Part shown: positions 1 to 11,366 of the stretch, piece by piece
How positions within the stretch are numbered: position 1 is the first letter of the stretch
Layout of the letters: each line of letters starts with the position of its first letter
Source of the DNA: Acanthococcus lagerstroemiae
Taxonomy: Eukaryota > Arthropoda > Insecta > Hemiptera > Eriococcidae
Length of the DNA stretch: 64,000 nt
Assembly (NCBI GenBank): GCA_031841125.1
Contig: CM063106.1
Coordinates: forward strand, 67,382,101-67,446,100
Direction of reading: 5' to 3'
The notes under the pieces: generated by a model
Databases searched by the model: none
What the model saw: the letters and a program-made list of their open reading frames with translations, nothing else
What the model was told of the DNA's origin: nothing
Translations under genes and position numbers: made by a program

Positions 1-300
1 CAGTAAAGTAGGTAACGGATTTTTTAAGGTAGGTATCAATATGTTCAACCTTCAAGAAAAATTTGTCGTTTTTGTTTTTGCAAAGCATGCCCCCAGCGCG
101 GTAAGAAAGCGCGTTGAAAACAAAAACTCATGAAATCATAATGTTGCAGTTAGGTCACTTTGGAAGTGGGTTCCCCAATTGTAAGTATTCTTTCAGTTTG
201 CAAACTAAACTGTCCGAATGTCTCCATAGGTAATCACCCGGCCTAATTAATATGCACCCTCAGGAAACTAATATCATCTGCATTCGTCCCACGCTCCGCT
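1..300. other. Unannotated intergenic or intronic DNA
   Basis: No coding region, RNA gene or clear repeat boundary was recognised here. The sequence is moderately AT-rich without long open frames. Confidence 0.5.
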
Positions 301-640
301 TAGGGACGTGCCGAAGAATTTTTCCTGGGGGGGATGGGAAAGTGTGAAAGTCCCAGCTGATTCAACTCAAAATTCCCAAGTATCAAAGAAAAAAAATTAG
401 ACTTGTCGGATTTTCCCAACTTTTCACTTTCTCAATTAAAATTCCCAAGTATCAAAGCACAATACAAAAAAAAAACCAAAAAACTTCTGACTTGTTGGAT
501 AAATTGTTGAATCAGTGGGTGAAAGAAATATCAATTTCCCAAATTTTGCCAAAATTGCCGAAAGGAAAAATGACTGGGGGGGGGTTGACATCCTCTCGCA
601 CCGGCTCTGACTCCACTTCCTCCCAAAACCAACTCTAGTC
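301..640 (+). repeat. Interspersed repeat family A, copy 1
   Basis: The stretch begins with a phrase (gggacgtgccgaagaattt) that recurs with few changes at 18903, and continues into two units containing AAAATTCCCAAGTATCAAAG followed by an A-run. The same units form a longer array at 18950-19300. Shared order of the leader and the units shows one repeat family. It has no coding capacity; the 68-codon open frame on the minus strand here is not convincing. Element class is unknown. Confidence 0.6.
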
Positions 641-1200
641 AAAAGTGTCGCTACGCCCTCTCTTGGCCTACTTTACGAAGGGACCTTACGATCTGTGACC
701 GCCGGGTCCCGCTGCCCAACAGGTGACCAGCTTTCTCTGCGGACTAACCGGACCAGATAGCCCGAATTTCGCGACAATCTAAGTTGGAATTCGGCTGCAT
801 TTCATGAAAAGTGTGTATCGGTGCTGATGTCTAGACAACACCTGATGAAAAACCTTTGATATTTCCTTAAAAAACCGCCACCTTCCGGGAAACGACGTGA
901 AATATGAAATGTGAAAAAGATGCTCTGTGAAACGTGCCACACATACTCTACACACTTTTCACATTTTCATATTTAACGGTCATTTCATGGCGTTTCATGA
1001 TAAGTGTGTAGCCGGCAATAGAGTCATCTTGTGCCGCAAATGTACGAATAGTGCTCTCCCGATAAAGCAGTAGCCATGAAGAAGGGCGCGTGTCGACTTC
1101 TTCTCTCTGTTGAAGATTATCTCATGTAAATCCAATTTGTTGATGATAATAGTGGCAAAAATACTTGGCCAGAAACTATACCTATTTGGAGGGGGGGGGT
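641..1200. other. Unique-looking DNA with a small fold-back
   Basis: No gene was recognised. At 899-920 and 955-974 two arms of about 20 bases (AAATATGAAATGTGAAAAAG and its near reverse complement) can form a stem around a 35-base loop. A phrase TTTCATGAAAAGTGTGTA near 800 recurs as TTTCATGATAAGTGTGTA near 996, in direct orientation. This may be a decayed small inverted-repeat element; no target duplication is visible. Confidence 0.35.
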
Positions 1201-1590
1201 GTACAGTGAAAATGCCGATAAATTACAATGTTCGCTTTGACAATGCCGACTCTCAAATATTTTAGAAACTCGAATTTTATTATTAGGTATTCAACTTTGA
1301 ATGGTGGGAATGCCATCAATGATTCAATATTTAATTATTTATTCACGTCTGGTGGCATGGTAGACTTGCCGAGTAGTTCGACCCTTCTTCAAACAGTTCA
1401 GCAGTTTTGAACCATAGACAGTTTTTTTATGAGACTGAAATGTGACCAAGGCAAGGTGATGGTAGCGCAAAGAGTCTCTGTTGTCCGAGACACAGTGTTC
1501 GAAATGACGGATTCCTCGGTCCTGGTTGAGGAACTGAATTGAAAAAAATCTCCAAAAGAGTTTATAATTTGAATATTCTGATAATCATTC
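1201..1590. other. No recognisable feature
   Basis: AT-rich sequence with only short open frames (60-74 codons) that show no family resemblance. It may be decayed upstream retroelement sequence given the C-terminal remnant directly downstream. Confidence 0.4.
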
Positions 1591-1698
1591 AAGGACGACA
1601 TTAACGACTTTTTAAGTAACAAAAATTTTCAACGGATCGCGTCAGAGAGACTTGAAAGGGAGCGACTACAGGAAACCTTTGCTCTGTACGGGCCGTAA
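1591..1698 (+). pseudogene. RTE-like retrotransposon, C-terminal remnant
   Basis: Thirty-five codons ending in TAA read KDDINDFLSNKNFQRIAS then RERLQETFALYGP. This has the form of the extreme C terminus of RTE-type non-LTR polyproteins (an R-W-x-DDI block followed by a Q-RIA-R block and E-W-x-LQETFA). The same family occurs on the minus strand at 18475-18850, where the equivalent reads RDDINKFLKSNNLQRIARNR and WERLQETFARHG. Only the tail survives; no reverse transcriptase domain is upstream. The AT-rich 70 bases after the stop, containing AATAAAG, are probably its 3' untranslated end. Confidence 0.7.
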
Positions 1699-1769
1699 CT
1701 GATTCTCTTTAATAAAGGAATTTTGAATTTTTGAATAATCATTCTGAATTGTAAAAATAAAACAAGGAG

Positions 1770-2027
1770 ACATACATGTGCGCGAACTGTAATGGCGAAC
1801 ACACAGCAAACTACCGAGGATGCTCGGCCTACTCTGCAGTTTACGAATGTCGTTTTCCAAAGATGGTCAAAGCAGTCGATAATTATGTGAGTCCAATGCA
1901 GTCCGGGAGAACGTATCCTTCGCCTATTGGACAAAAGTGGATACTTCAAGGACCCTACCGTCTCCCTGACCAGCCATACACGGCGCACAACAATACTAAC
2001 CTACAAAACTACCATCACCACAATCAG
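1770..2027 (+). pseudogene. Jockey-type ORF1 zinc-knuckle remnant
   Basis: Residues CANCNGEHTANYRGCSAY match the CCHC zinc knuckle (C-x2-C-x4-H-x4-C) in the nucleic-acid-binding ORF1 protein of Jockey-clade non-LTR retrotransposons, the PRE_C2HC-associated type. The frame runs on through QGPYRLPDQPYTAHNNTNL, a plausible linker, and is cut off by a hAT-like repeat end near 2028. No start, no second knuckle in frame and no ORF2 are visible, so this is a fragment. Function in an intact element would be RNA binding in the retrotransposon ribonucleoprotein. Confidence 0.65.
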
Positions 2028-2305
2028 CAGGGGCGAAACTATAGGATGGTGTGGGGGTTGACTCCCCCCCCCCAATAATTTGAAAGTCGGAAAATTTTGA
2101 AATAGTTCATTTGAATACTTCATTTTTTATGAATGTTTGTTTGTTTCTTTATCTATTTTTCAATTAAAAAATATTTCGATTCTGAATCGGCAAATTTTGA
2201 ATTTTTAAAAGATTTTGTCGGCTAATTTTTAGTTTTCAGAAAATATTTGTCGGCAAATTTTTCTTCTTCACCTTCCCAAACTGAAAGTCAAATATGGAGT
2301 ACCCG
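2028..2305. mobile_element. hAT-like MITE family B, copy 1
   Basis: It starts with CAGGGGCGAAACTATA, a terminus typical of hAT-type MITEs, followed by a G-run and then text shared with 4188-4826 (AATAATTTGAAAGTCGG, ATTTTGTCGG, AAAATATTTGTCGGCAAATT). The right end is diverged and lacks the CGCCTCTG terminus seen in the other copy. No convincing 8-bp target duplication is visible. It interrupts or abuts the Jockey ORF1 remnant. Confidence 0.5.
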
Positions 2306-2571
2306 GGACTCCTGTCAGAGACTAGTCAGTCAAAAGCCGAAGGTTTCAAGCTGAATATCGAACATTATCTGAAAGGTTGAAACAAAGCTGAGATGTGGAA
2401 GACATTTCGAAAATCTGAAAATCGGTAGCAAACGTTGAATTTCGAATTGCAATGACTATTCTGTTCTTACTAGATTCTTTGTTTGACCTAGAGCCTAAAA
2501 TCTAAGAAAATTGAACATTTTGTAAAAATCTAAAAGCAGTTAAGTGGTGCTAACTGTTTACCAGAGGCGGG

Positions 2572-2813
2572 GCGGGGGAGTTTGAGGATACAAATAGTAT
2601 ATAATGTGAAGAGTTCTACGAGGCAGTGAATGTAAAATATGCAGAAATGAACAATTTTTCGCTTTAAAACACGTTTTTTCGAAAAATTTTCGCTCGAGTA
2701 GTAATTTTACCTTCATTTTCATACAATAGTCCTCTAATATCGGTGATTTTTAACAAAATTTAATTTTCGACTTTGTCTCCCCCCCCCCTCGGAAAATCCT
2801 GGATACGCCACTG
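2572..2813. mobile_element. Possible hAT-like MITE
   Basis: The right end, read on the minus strand, is CAGTGGCGTATCCAGGATTT followed by a G-run, a common hAT-type terminus. The left candidate end is CAGAGGCGGGGCGGGGG. Only the first eight or so bases pair as terminal repeats, and flanking octamers (TGTTTACC, ATTAAATT) do not match, so the left boundary is uncertain. Confidence 0.4.
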
Positions 2814-4187
2814 ATTAAATTTGGTCTTAAAATTCGTAATCAAAACTGGTGATTCAACTTACCGACAACCCATTGAAAACAAAATTGAATAGATCGCGTA
2901 AAAAAAAAATTAACACATAGAACGATCAAATTTTCGAACTTTTGGAAGTAAACAAAACTCTATTTCTGTAGATTTTTCAAGTTATCAGTTCTCAAACAGC
3001 CATTCAGGCATTTAGCCATCGATATTCAATGTGAACTGGATCGCGAGCCTACCACTGTGTTCAACCCTGTCGAGAGGGAGGGGGGAAATGGGGGAAATAC
3101 CCCGGGTCCGAACTTTCAGGAGGGTCTGATATTTTTAAAAGACCTGAATTTCAACGTTAACGGCTACATATCATACATCAAATCAGCAATCACTCCTTAC
3201 ATTATGAAAGAAACCTCTTATCCCATAGCTTATAATTTTTTCCATCTGACAAAGAAAAAAATGAACTGGAGGGAGGGGGCCCGCGGAAATTTCCCCCGGC
3301 CCTCTTTTTTTCTCTACGGGGCTGACTGTGTTTGTATGTGACCCAAGAAAAAGGCCTGTGTGTCTGAAACTGCTGGATGGACACTCGGGCCCTTTTCTTG
3401 TGACATGTCACATATACCTAAAGAACGACAAACATACGATTCTTCTATCTTTCAAAGCAAAATCAGTGTTGACAAGTTTATAAACATTAAAATATAGTGG
3501 AACGAAAAGTTTTGAACAAAACTAGCGAGAAAAATAGAAGCAAGTCGTTATTTTCATTCACGAAGTTTTGCCAGGGGAGGCCCCGGCAAGCATTAGGGGG
3601 TGCTCAGTACCCCTAGCATCCACTCTGGGGGTCTGGCGTAGTGATGATTTCTTTAAATGGTGGTATCTCTGTCTAGGAAGGGGGCTCAAGATACCTTTAG
3701 AGGGGGCTCAGCCTCAGCTTGCCCGCCATGGCTACGGGGCTGTCTAAAAGTTGTAGCAAATAACTCATTTTCCAATGTCACAAGCTGAATGCGATAGCAA
3801 ATGTTCTATTATTTAATTTACGTGCTTTGGTTCTGGTGAATATAGGAGGGAAATTTAGTCTGGAACAAAAGTCAAAACTTCATGTGTTTTTTCCCATAAG
3901 AACGAAAGGGAGCCTGTGGTACGGATTCCCTAAATCCGATCGACCTGAAACTTTGTAGGTCTTTTTTTTTTAATTGATTTCATTGGAACTAATTTAGGAG
4001 ACGATTTAGAGGAAATTCAGAAAAGAAAAGATTATCAAGATTAAATAACAACCACCTTAATGTGTAAAGGGAGTTGTGCATCCCTCTCAAGTATTCCTAA
4101 TAACCATCCAGCTTACCCTTCCAGACTAGGGTACGCTCATGTGCGCAAATGTAAGTGCTTGGAGGATAAGGTTCCAATCTGTATTGG
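2814..4187. other. Non-coding DNA with G-run repeat debris
   Basis: No gene was recognised. Around 3060-3130, 3265-3320 and 3570-3740 there are G-rich tracts with phrases such as CCCCGGGTCCG and GGGCCCGCGG that recur elsewhere (4635, 33210, 34210). They look like fragments of one or more old interspersed repeats. Short open frames here are fortuitous. Confidence 0.4.
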
Positions 4188-4826
4188 CAGGGATGAAACT
4201 ATGCGGGGGTGGGGGAGAGGGGGTGAAAAAACAATAATTTAACAGTCGGCAAATTTTGAAACTGTTCATTTGAATTTTTCATTTTCTAAGGTACAATGTT
4301 TTAATGAAGCCTGAAAATGTCGTGTACAAATTCAGAAGATCCTTGAAGTCCCAGGAAAGTCTGAAAGAGAGTCCTGAAAGTTTTACATAAGTTGGAGGAG
4401 GAGGTCTTGATGGGTCAGAAGGGTCTTCTTTTAATAGTATTATATGAATCCAAGAAACCTCTCGGATGGTGTATGTTTGCACAAGGGCCGAGGAAAGAGA
4501 ATGTCTCAAGCGGCTCACTATAAAAAAGCGCTTCAAAAATAAGGTAAAAAGAGGAACGAAGGAAGGAAGAAAAATAAAGAGTAGAAAAAAGGCAGACTTT
4601 TCTTGAGGGTACAAGGACGTTCTCAAAAATTAGTCCCCGGGCCCATATTTTGCTTCTGCTTTATTTTATTTTTTCAGTTAAGAAATATTTTGATTGAAAA
4701 ATTGGCAAATTATCAAATTTTTAAAATATTTTGTCGCCGAATTTTTAGTTTTCAAAAAATATTTGTCGGCAAATTTTCCTTCTCCACCCCCCCTCCCCCC
4801 AAATTGAAAGTCAAGTTTCGCCTCTG
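4188..4826. mobile_element. hAT-like MITE family B, copy 2, with internal insertion
   Basis: It starts CAGGGATGAAACTATGCGGG and ends, on the minus strand, CAGAGGCGAAACTTGACTTT, so the ends resemble each other as CAGRGRYGAAACT. Its outer parts match 2028-2305, but about 350 bases (roughly 4292-4645) absent from that copy interrupt the alignment. The insert contains AGTCCTGAAAG-type satellite text and no gene. Flanking octamers do not match. Confidence 0.5.
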
Positions 4827-5188
4827 ACAATCAGTTACTGCAAACCAAGCTCAGCCGGCCACCCTCGCTGCCTTGTAACGAGTTTCAGTTCTTTCCGATC
4901 GGATAGGAGCAACTCAATCGGCTTTTCATTATTCGATAAATGTTCCTTAGTACGTACTTTGAACTCACAGTTACAAAAAGTCTGAAACTAATAGCATGAA
5001 GTACTTACTTCTTCGAATTTGCTGATGGATGTCGAAAATGAACGAATGTTCTCATGTCAAAAAGAGAAAATTTTTTCCACGGTTCATATCTTCAACGCGA
5101 ATTATCAAAATCACTTCGAACATAGACCATACTGTATGTCTGCCAACACCAATAGAAAAATAAAACTCCCATACACTCTAGCGGACCA
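4827..5188. other. No recognisable feature
   Basis: AT-rich DNA without long open frames or repeat boundaries that could be identified. Confidence 0.4.
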
Positions 5189-5195
5189 GATTTAC

Positions 5196-5360
5196 TAGAG
5201 CACTGTAAACATGGTTATAGTCATCCGCCATTTTGATTCACACTGCGCCCGTCGATGCCAAATTGCCTACGCGGTACGCTCCGCACAGTCAGACTCGACA
5301 TCCACGGGCACGCTGTGAATTAAAATGGCGGATGATTATACTCATGTTTGTAGTGCCCTA
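5196..5360. mobile_element. hAT-like fold-back MITE with target duplication
   Basis: Left end TAGAGCACTGTAAACATG and right end (minus strand) TAGGGCACTACAAACATG pair over 18 bases with three mismatches. Similarity then continues inward through CATCCGCCATTTT and into the GCGCCCGT/GCGTGCCCGT blocks, so nearly the whole 165-bp element folds on itself. It is flanked by direct GATTTAC copies (5189-5195 and 5361-5367), or AGATTTAC if the boundary is shifted by one base. A 7-8 bp duplication and TAG terminus suggest the hAT superfamily. It has no coding capacity. Confidence 0.8.
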
Positions 5361-5367
5361 GATTTAC

Positions 5368-6239
5368 AGCTTCGAAATTTTGACCATCAATTAGCACTTA
5401 TAACCAATCAATGGCACTTTACACCTTATCTTTTTCTTGGTTGTCAACTGAAATCTGTAAGCTTTTTTTTGACTTCTGAGTGAAATTCCGTGCTCGGTTA
5501 GTTGGTTTCATGAACCTAGAGCATTCGCCCAGTGTGGCCAACTTCACCTTGTTGCTAGTAGTGCACCCAAACAAACTTCTATCGTTCTTTTTGTAATTTT
5601 CTCAGATCGATAACAAATGTTTGATTGCTTGTCGTTAGGTTCGGGTCAAGACAAGCGGAAAAGATGGACACAATGTAACTTAGATTTGAAAATTTTTCAA
5701 TGTAATTACGCGTAATTTCCTTCAATTTTTCAATTTTATCTAGCTAACTTTTTCCATAATAAGTCCAAATTTATGCAGGGTCTTTTCCTTTTAGTATTGA
5801 CGTAACCCCCCCCCCCCTCAGATTTAGACAATCCAACATCTTCAATAAATACATTTTACGCTACTTCCTCCCCAAGAACATATTCTTTGTACCAGGCATG
5901 TACACTCGATGTCTTCACATTTAAAATCACGAATGTTCTCAGTTTGGGAACAGTCACAGATCACTAATTTCGCGCCTAATTCAAGCTTGTAGCGTCAGGA
6001 TGAAGGGATGAGAGTGGGCCCAGCCCACCTTGAGACGATTGCTAGTCCATTCTGGAATTTTTCGATTTTTCCCTGGAAAAGTGGTTACGCTGCGGGCCTG
6101 GTCCGATTTCGGGATGTCGCGAAGCTATAGAAGTTGAAACATACAGTGTTACCAACGATCTAATAGAAGAAATTGGTGAAATAAAGCGCTAATTTCTTCT
6201 GATAGTTTCTTGCCGGTCTTCTAAATCCCACTTTTTTGC
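5368..6239. other. No recognisable feature
   Basis: AT-rich, with a C-run at about 5805-5820 followed by ordinary sequence. No gene or complete element was identified. Confidence 0.4.
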
Positions 6240-7015
6240 AGATCGATATCTTTGAAATGAAAGACATCATACATCGACGGTGAAATGCGTGTCCATTTAT
6301 TCACGACCAGTGCTACCGCCAACAAAGGTAGATCAGGGGTACGCTGATTGGAGTCACCGCAGAAGGTCATCATCTCGGGCATTTACAATTCTCTCACTTG
6401 GCGAATCCTTTTCTATCTGTCGGCATCGATGTAACTTTCGACGATTCCGTGTTGATGCGGCCGAGAAGAGAATATGGCAGACGCAAAACAGCACTTCGAC
6501 GAAAGAAGAAGGCCATTCGAAAATATTTATATGTCTTCATTTGGCGCAATTTACCCCAACGCCATTATGATTCCCGAACGAGTTCAAAGGTGCGCAATTC
6601 AGGGTCAAAAACGACAAAGGGAAGCGTAACATAAAAGTCGGTTTATATGCGTATAAAATTGCTTTTATGTCGGCTATCAGTTGGCGTGGCCGTAATATGT
6701 CGATGGAACGTATTTATATCTGTTCAACCAGGGCGAGCGACCCGGAGAGAACGCCAAACCGAAAGACGAAAAATATAAATGCATAAAAAATAAAATAATA
6801 CCGATGTTTCGAAATTGGCAATGAGCGTAAAATTAACGCGCTTATCCGCGAATAAATCTAGCTTTTCAGCCATCGACACGTTCCCAACACTGACGTGCTC
6901 GTAACTTATGCAAATTGAGATATTTAAAATCGATTTCGTCCTCTTATTGTCGAAAAATAACCGATGTCTCCAATTACGCCGAATATCAATTACGTAATTG
7001 CACTGCCAATAACTA
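6240..7015. other. CpG-richer unique-looking stretch
   Basis: CpG dinucleotides are visibly more frequent here than in neighbouring DNA. Two overlapping plus-strand open frames (6280-6570 and 6398-6634) and a minus-strand frame (6724-7038) are 78-104 codons long and resemble no known family. The stretch lacks the G-runs and A-runs of adjacent repeats, so it may be older unique host sequence, possibly intronic or regulatory. No splice-bounded exon could be argued. Confidence 0.3.
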
Positions 7016-8391
7016 CAGGGTGTTTCACAAGGTAACAAAGGAAAATGTTTTGTTCCTTAAAATTCTAGAACTTATCGCTGCTGGCTGCCGATAGTGATAG
7101 CAGTTTGTTGGCAAAGATACCCCGAAGGCTGCTTTTGTCGTGGTAAATGGAGCGCAGATGGTCTTTACATCATATCGAGTTAGAGAAGCATCAGACAGAT
7201 TGCCCTTTGGATAGCATCCTACTCATAATTCTACCGGTAATCAAACCCTTCATATCGAAGGGGGTGGACAACTGATGTAATTCACTTCTGAACACATTAT
7301 CTACACCTCCTGTCCCTGGAGGATTTTATATTTCAAATTTGGTACCATAAGCTCATGTGAAGAGCATTTTCCCCCTTCTTTCTCGTTGACTGGAATTTGA
7401 TACCTTGTCCCCAGCGAAACGAAGGAACCCAAATAGATCTTACTAGAATGGTCTTATTACAAGGTGGCAAACAATATTCGTTTCCTATCCCTCGAGCCTA
7501 AGCACGAGATGTCTCGACAAAAGATCCACTGCGGAGGAAAAGGCTATGAAGCTGCCAGCCCTCCCTCATCGCAATTATTTTGACATCTTTATGTCTTTAC
7601 TTTGGCACACAACCCGGGAAAACGTCACTTTCACGCGAGTCATTTTACGCGCCACGTTAATAATAATGATAATACTACTACAAAGAGTGGTCCAAAAGTC
7701 GTTGCGCGACGCTCTGTACAGACTACATGCGTGATCTAGCGGAGCGCGACCGAACTAAAAGTAAAGTCTATTCAATTTCCTGTCAGAAGAAACCAAAACG
7801 AGCGCACTTGCGTACATAGTCGCCGAGCTACAGCGGTTTGAAGTTAATGTGTTCGGGTGTCGCCTACAAGCTAGTTTGGAAAGTGCGAATTTAAGAACCC
7901 TCTCCCTAGGAAAAAGAAGTATAAGGACACTGCGGCCAGACTGCAAAGGCTCGTGGAATTCTGTCCTTGCACCACTGACACAGAGGATATTGACGACAGC
8001 AACGGTGATGATGAGGGAAGGGAGGGGAACAGTATCTTAAAGTACTTGAGAGGGTTTGCTCATAATATTAGTCTACATTAGTAAATTAAAAATTTTTTAT
8101 GAATATTTAAAGTAAATTTTAGTGGTGCGAACAATTTTGCGAACAGTCGTGCTATCAATTTTCTCTGCTTTAAATTTTCGTGCGATCAGTTTTCGTGCAA
8201 ACAATTTCAGTGAACCAAGTGGAGCTCTTGCAATCAAAATGTTAATCTTCGTAAGAACTTCAAACCCTTTGTGGCAGAGGTTACCCTTAATCAATTTCGC
8301 TCAAACTTGACAGGTAATTTTTTTCAGTTTATGGAACCGATATGGGGGCGAACAGAAAACATGAAATTTTTTCGCTCATCTTTGTATAAGG
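7016..8391. other. Mixed DNA with a possible mariner-type end
   Basis: At 7016 the sequence ACAGGGTGTTTCACAAGGTA resembles a Tc1/mariner terminal repeat and is preceded by a C-T context, but no opposite end was found. 7400-8040 is again CpG-richer with short unrecognised open frames. At 8120-8215 a phrase GTGCGAACAATTTT is repeated in degenerate form several times. Confidence 0.3.
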
Positions 8392-8399
8392 ATCACCTT

Positions 8400-8631
8400 C
8401 AGTGGCATAGCCAGGATTTTTCCAAGGGGGGATCAGCAGCAACGTTTCTAGGGGGTACACCTTGTGAATTGTATGTCTTTAAATCGACGTATCAGTGCGG
8501 TATGTTGTGCTTTTCAACTTCAATTATGCATCTGAATTTCAATTTCATTTCGTGCACTTATTGTGATACTGTCAGCATATAAAAATTCTCATCTCAAGGG
8601 GGAAGGGTCATCCCCACTGGCTACGCCACTG
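8400..8631. mobile_element. hAT-like MITE with 8-bp target duplication
   Basis: Termini are CAGTGGCATAGCCAG at the left and CAGTGGCGTAGCCAGTGGGG on the opposite strand at the right, the familiar hAT-type end. G-runs lie just inside each end. Flanking octamers ATCACCTT (8392-8399) and ATTACCTT (8632-8639) differ at one position, as expected for an aged 8-bp hAT duplication. The 232-bp body is non-coding, so mobility would depend on transposase supplied elsewhere. Confidence 0.85.
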
Positions 8632-8796
8632 ATTACCTTACGGGTTCACCATCCAATATTTACATACGAAAAATATGAGAATGATACTCTGTTGAAAGTT
8701 TCATCAGGTCAAGTGACAGTTCGTGTGCTGTGTTAAAAATTTGCTGTAATTTTGGTCAACCAGCCTCACTAAGATGAGGGGCCGAAACTTGGAAAT

Positions 8797-9260
8797 GTCA
8801 TCATATATCGAGTGTCTCATGCACACTCGACCTAGGTGATAAAAACCTTTTTTCTTAGGAGAGCGATTTCAAATGGTTTACGCCATCTAACGGGTTAAAA
8901 AAGGAAGTAATTCGTCACTTGCGAGTGTAGCCCGGTAGAGGGCATCGAGATCTAGAAGAATATATATTTAACTTATGTTTCGAGGTCCGTTTCGCCAGCC
9001 CCCTCCCCCCCCCCCCAAATTATATTCCGAAGTCAAAAACTATCTCATAATTTTGTACCTATTTTGTACCATTTTGTACCACTAATCCCGAATTTTGTAC
9101 CCTCTCCTTTCCCGACTTATTCGCAAATTAAGCAGCCCCTCTAGCCCCCCCCCCCCCCAATGGAAGTATTCGGCACCCGGAGTAGTATCAAAAGTTTGTA
9201 CCTATTTTGTACAATTTTGTACTACCAATCCCGAATTTTGTACCCTTTTTCCAAGGTATA
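8797..9260 (-). repeat. Left arm of the inverted-repeat structure
   Basis: The arm has the terminal CGAGTG...CACTCG mini-palindrome, a C-run, then two clusters of TTTTGTACC with ATCCCGAATTTTGTACCC. About 120 bases between the terminus and the C-run (8835-8985) have no counterpart in the right arm. Confidence 0.6.
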
Positions 9261-9266
9261 CAAATT

Positions 9267-9408
9267 GGATGAATATTCTGTACGTAGCGTGTGTCAATTC
9301 ACTTTTTTTCTCTTCTGTAGTCCAGAGCGCTTTCGGTTGTTACGCCACCTTCAGTGGAATACACCCTTAAAAAAAGTGAACTGGCACACCCTACATACAG
9401 AATATTAC
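9267..9408. mobile_element. Small fold-back MITE inside the large structure
   Basis: ATATTCTGTACGTAGCGTGT near 9273 pairs with the reverse complement of ACACCCTACATACAGAATAT near 9387, and pairing continues through TTCACTTTTTT. Arms of about 40 bases enclose a 60-base loop. A possible CAAATT duplication flanks it (9261-9266 and 9409-9414). Confidence 0.6.
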
Positions 9409-9414
9409 CAAATT

Positions 9415-10325
9415 TACTCACACTCCAAAATGGACACTAAATTGCATGAATGCCTGACCAGGTTTACCAGTAGCTGACTGCATTATGTTCCAATAGCTGA
9501 CCATATTTTTAAATGAATAATTTCAGGCAATTAAGGAACAGAGCTGTGGCAAATAAATTTATTTTGAACAGAAAAGAGAAAATTCTGTAAGTACATCCCT
9601 GAATTTCCAGTTTCTTGCGTATTGTACAACTGATATCACATTATATTAACGAAAGAGAATTTAAAAACAAAAACAAAAAAAAACACGATAAAGTAATTTT
9701 ATTTATAATTGATCACATATATTTTTCAGAACAAATACTTATGCTTAAGCACAACTTTTAAAGAAAGTAAAATATAATCAGTTTCTCAAAATAGACGTTT
9801 CTTAACTTTTTCGCGTAATAAACACAAAATCGTTGTCATAACTTTGATTATTTTTCTAAATTGTGCAAATACACTCTTTCTAAACCGTAATTGATTTTTT
9901 TGTATGATTTTTTTGAAGACAGAAAATATTAAATACAGTCCATTTTCCCATTTTGTAGAGTTACTCTTATTTAAAATTTTATTTTTCTTCTTCAAGATTC
10001 TTGCTTAACACTCTGATTATTTTTTCAGGATTACTACGATTTTCTAAAAATTGGTAAACTGAATTCTCGTATTTCAGTGGAGTGAAGTTTTTCGATACCT
10101 ATCGGACTAGGTTTATTTTATCTTTCTCTAATTTTTCGTGTTTTCTGATTTTTTTACTTTTGAATAATTATTGTCATAAGTCTTTGATCAGTCCTCCAGA
10201 GTGTGACTACAAATATTAATTAATCTTACTTCATTTTCGTGTACGAGTTATTTAAGAACTTATGATATCAATTAAATTCAATTTCTTAAGTTTGTCGAAT
10301 TTTTCCCATTTTCACGGCTATACAG
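9415..10325. other. AT-rich DNA without recognised genes
   Basis: Long A and T runs, including an A-rich tract at 9660-9690. Nothing coding or structured was identified apart from short fortuitous frames. Confidence 0.4.
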
Positions 10326-10982
10326 TTCTTCATAACTCTGAAAATACTGTATGCTACATTTGTTAGGTCAATTTTGGAATTTTCTGCCATTATTTGGGAC
10401 GCTACAACTCAAAAAAGTATTACCAAAATTGAAAAAATTCAAAAAAGTTATTTAAAATAACTACACTATAAAGTCTTCATGTACTGTCCTCCTGATATCA
10501 CTTATAATGAGCTTCTGATTGGTTTTCAGATTTTGAGCCTAGAAAATAGAAGAAACTTGGCAAAACTAATATTTCTAAGAGATATTCTCAACAATAGAAT
10601 ATTATGTCGCACGATTTTGGCAGGTATTCGATTTAGGGTTCTGTGGTGCTCCTATGCGCATTTGAGGTTATCTGGTATACTCGTACACCCCTTGGCTATT
10701 AAACCCTCCAGTTTCTGGGCCCCTTGATGGTGACCTTGGACCCTCTCCGCAGCCGATCCCATATGTCTGTTCCGGTGCCAACCTCTCCTACACTATAGTT
10801 TAGTTTTTGTTTTTGCTTTCATGCTATCATTCCCCGTTTTTCAAAAAATTTGTTCCCTTCAATTCAGTACATTTGTAAAACTATCAAATCTGTCCCTCAC
10901 CTGTACCGGGACCTTCGTGCACCTGTCGGGGGGAACACAACTAATGTAATGAATAAATAAATAGATAAAATAAAATAAAAAT
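10326..10982 (+). pseudogene. Jockey-like non-LTR retrotransposon, 3' end
   Basis: The plus strand reads LKILYATFVRSILEFSAIIW, then TKIEKIQKSYLK, a frame break, then YCPPDITYNELLIGFQILSL and ENRRNLAKLIFLRDILNNRI. This order (LY-x2-VRSILE-x3-W; IE-x-IQ-x2-L; YPP-x2-Y-x5-GL-x-L-x2-RR; LIFL-x2-LLN) is the conserved region downstream of the reverse transcriptase in Jockey-related ORF2. Stops and a frameshift make it a pseudogene. It ends in AATGAATAAATAAATAGATA followed by AAAATAAAAT repeats, a typical simple-repeat tail. It lies within the 8.8-13.5 kb inverted-repeat structure. Confidence 0.75.
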
Positions 10983-11366
10983 TTCTGATAATTTCAAAAA
11001 AATTTCATTAGAAATCTTCGAAAATATTCTCCGCTGATTTTCAGAAAATTTCATCGGAAATCTTGGGGGAAAATCTCCAATTCCATCGTATGAATGTAAC
11101 ATTATGCCTTGTGCGATTTGTTTGGTGGTTTAGTTTTTTCTGATTAGGTTTTTCTTACTTTCATGCTATGGCCGATATCCAATCTTTATTTGTTGACAGT
11201 ATGAACCTGAGGGAAGGGTATGATTATGCTACAATACGAGTAAAGTTTGAATTTTTTTCTCACAGTTTGTTCCTTATTTTTTCTAATTTGGTCCCTTATT
11301 CGCGCAACATCAAACGTTCCCCTTATGCTTTGCCTACTGCCAGAGGAAACAGTAAGTGGTCATCCA
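10983..11366. other. Host-side flank of the R1 insertion
   Basis: AT-rich flank with no recognised gene. The 13-bp target AAGTGGTCATCCA at 11354-11366 is the left copy of the R1 target duplication. Confidence 0.5.

Noticed and set aside
7016..7740. Complete mariner element starting ACAGGGTGTTTCACAAGG
   Set aside because: No matching opposite terminal repeat or transposase coding was found.
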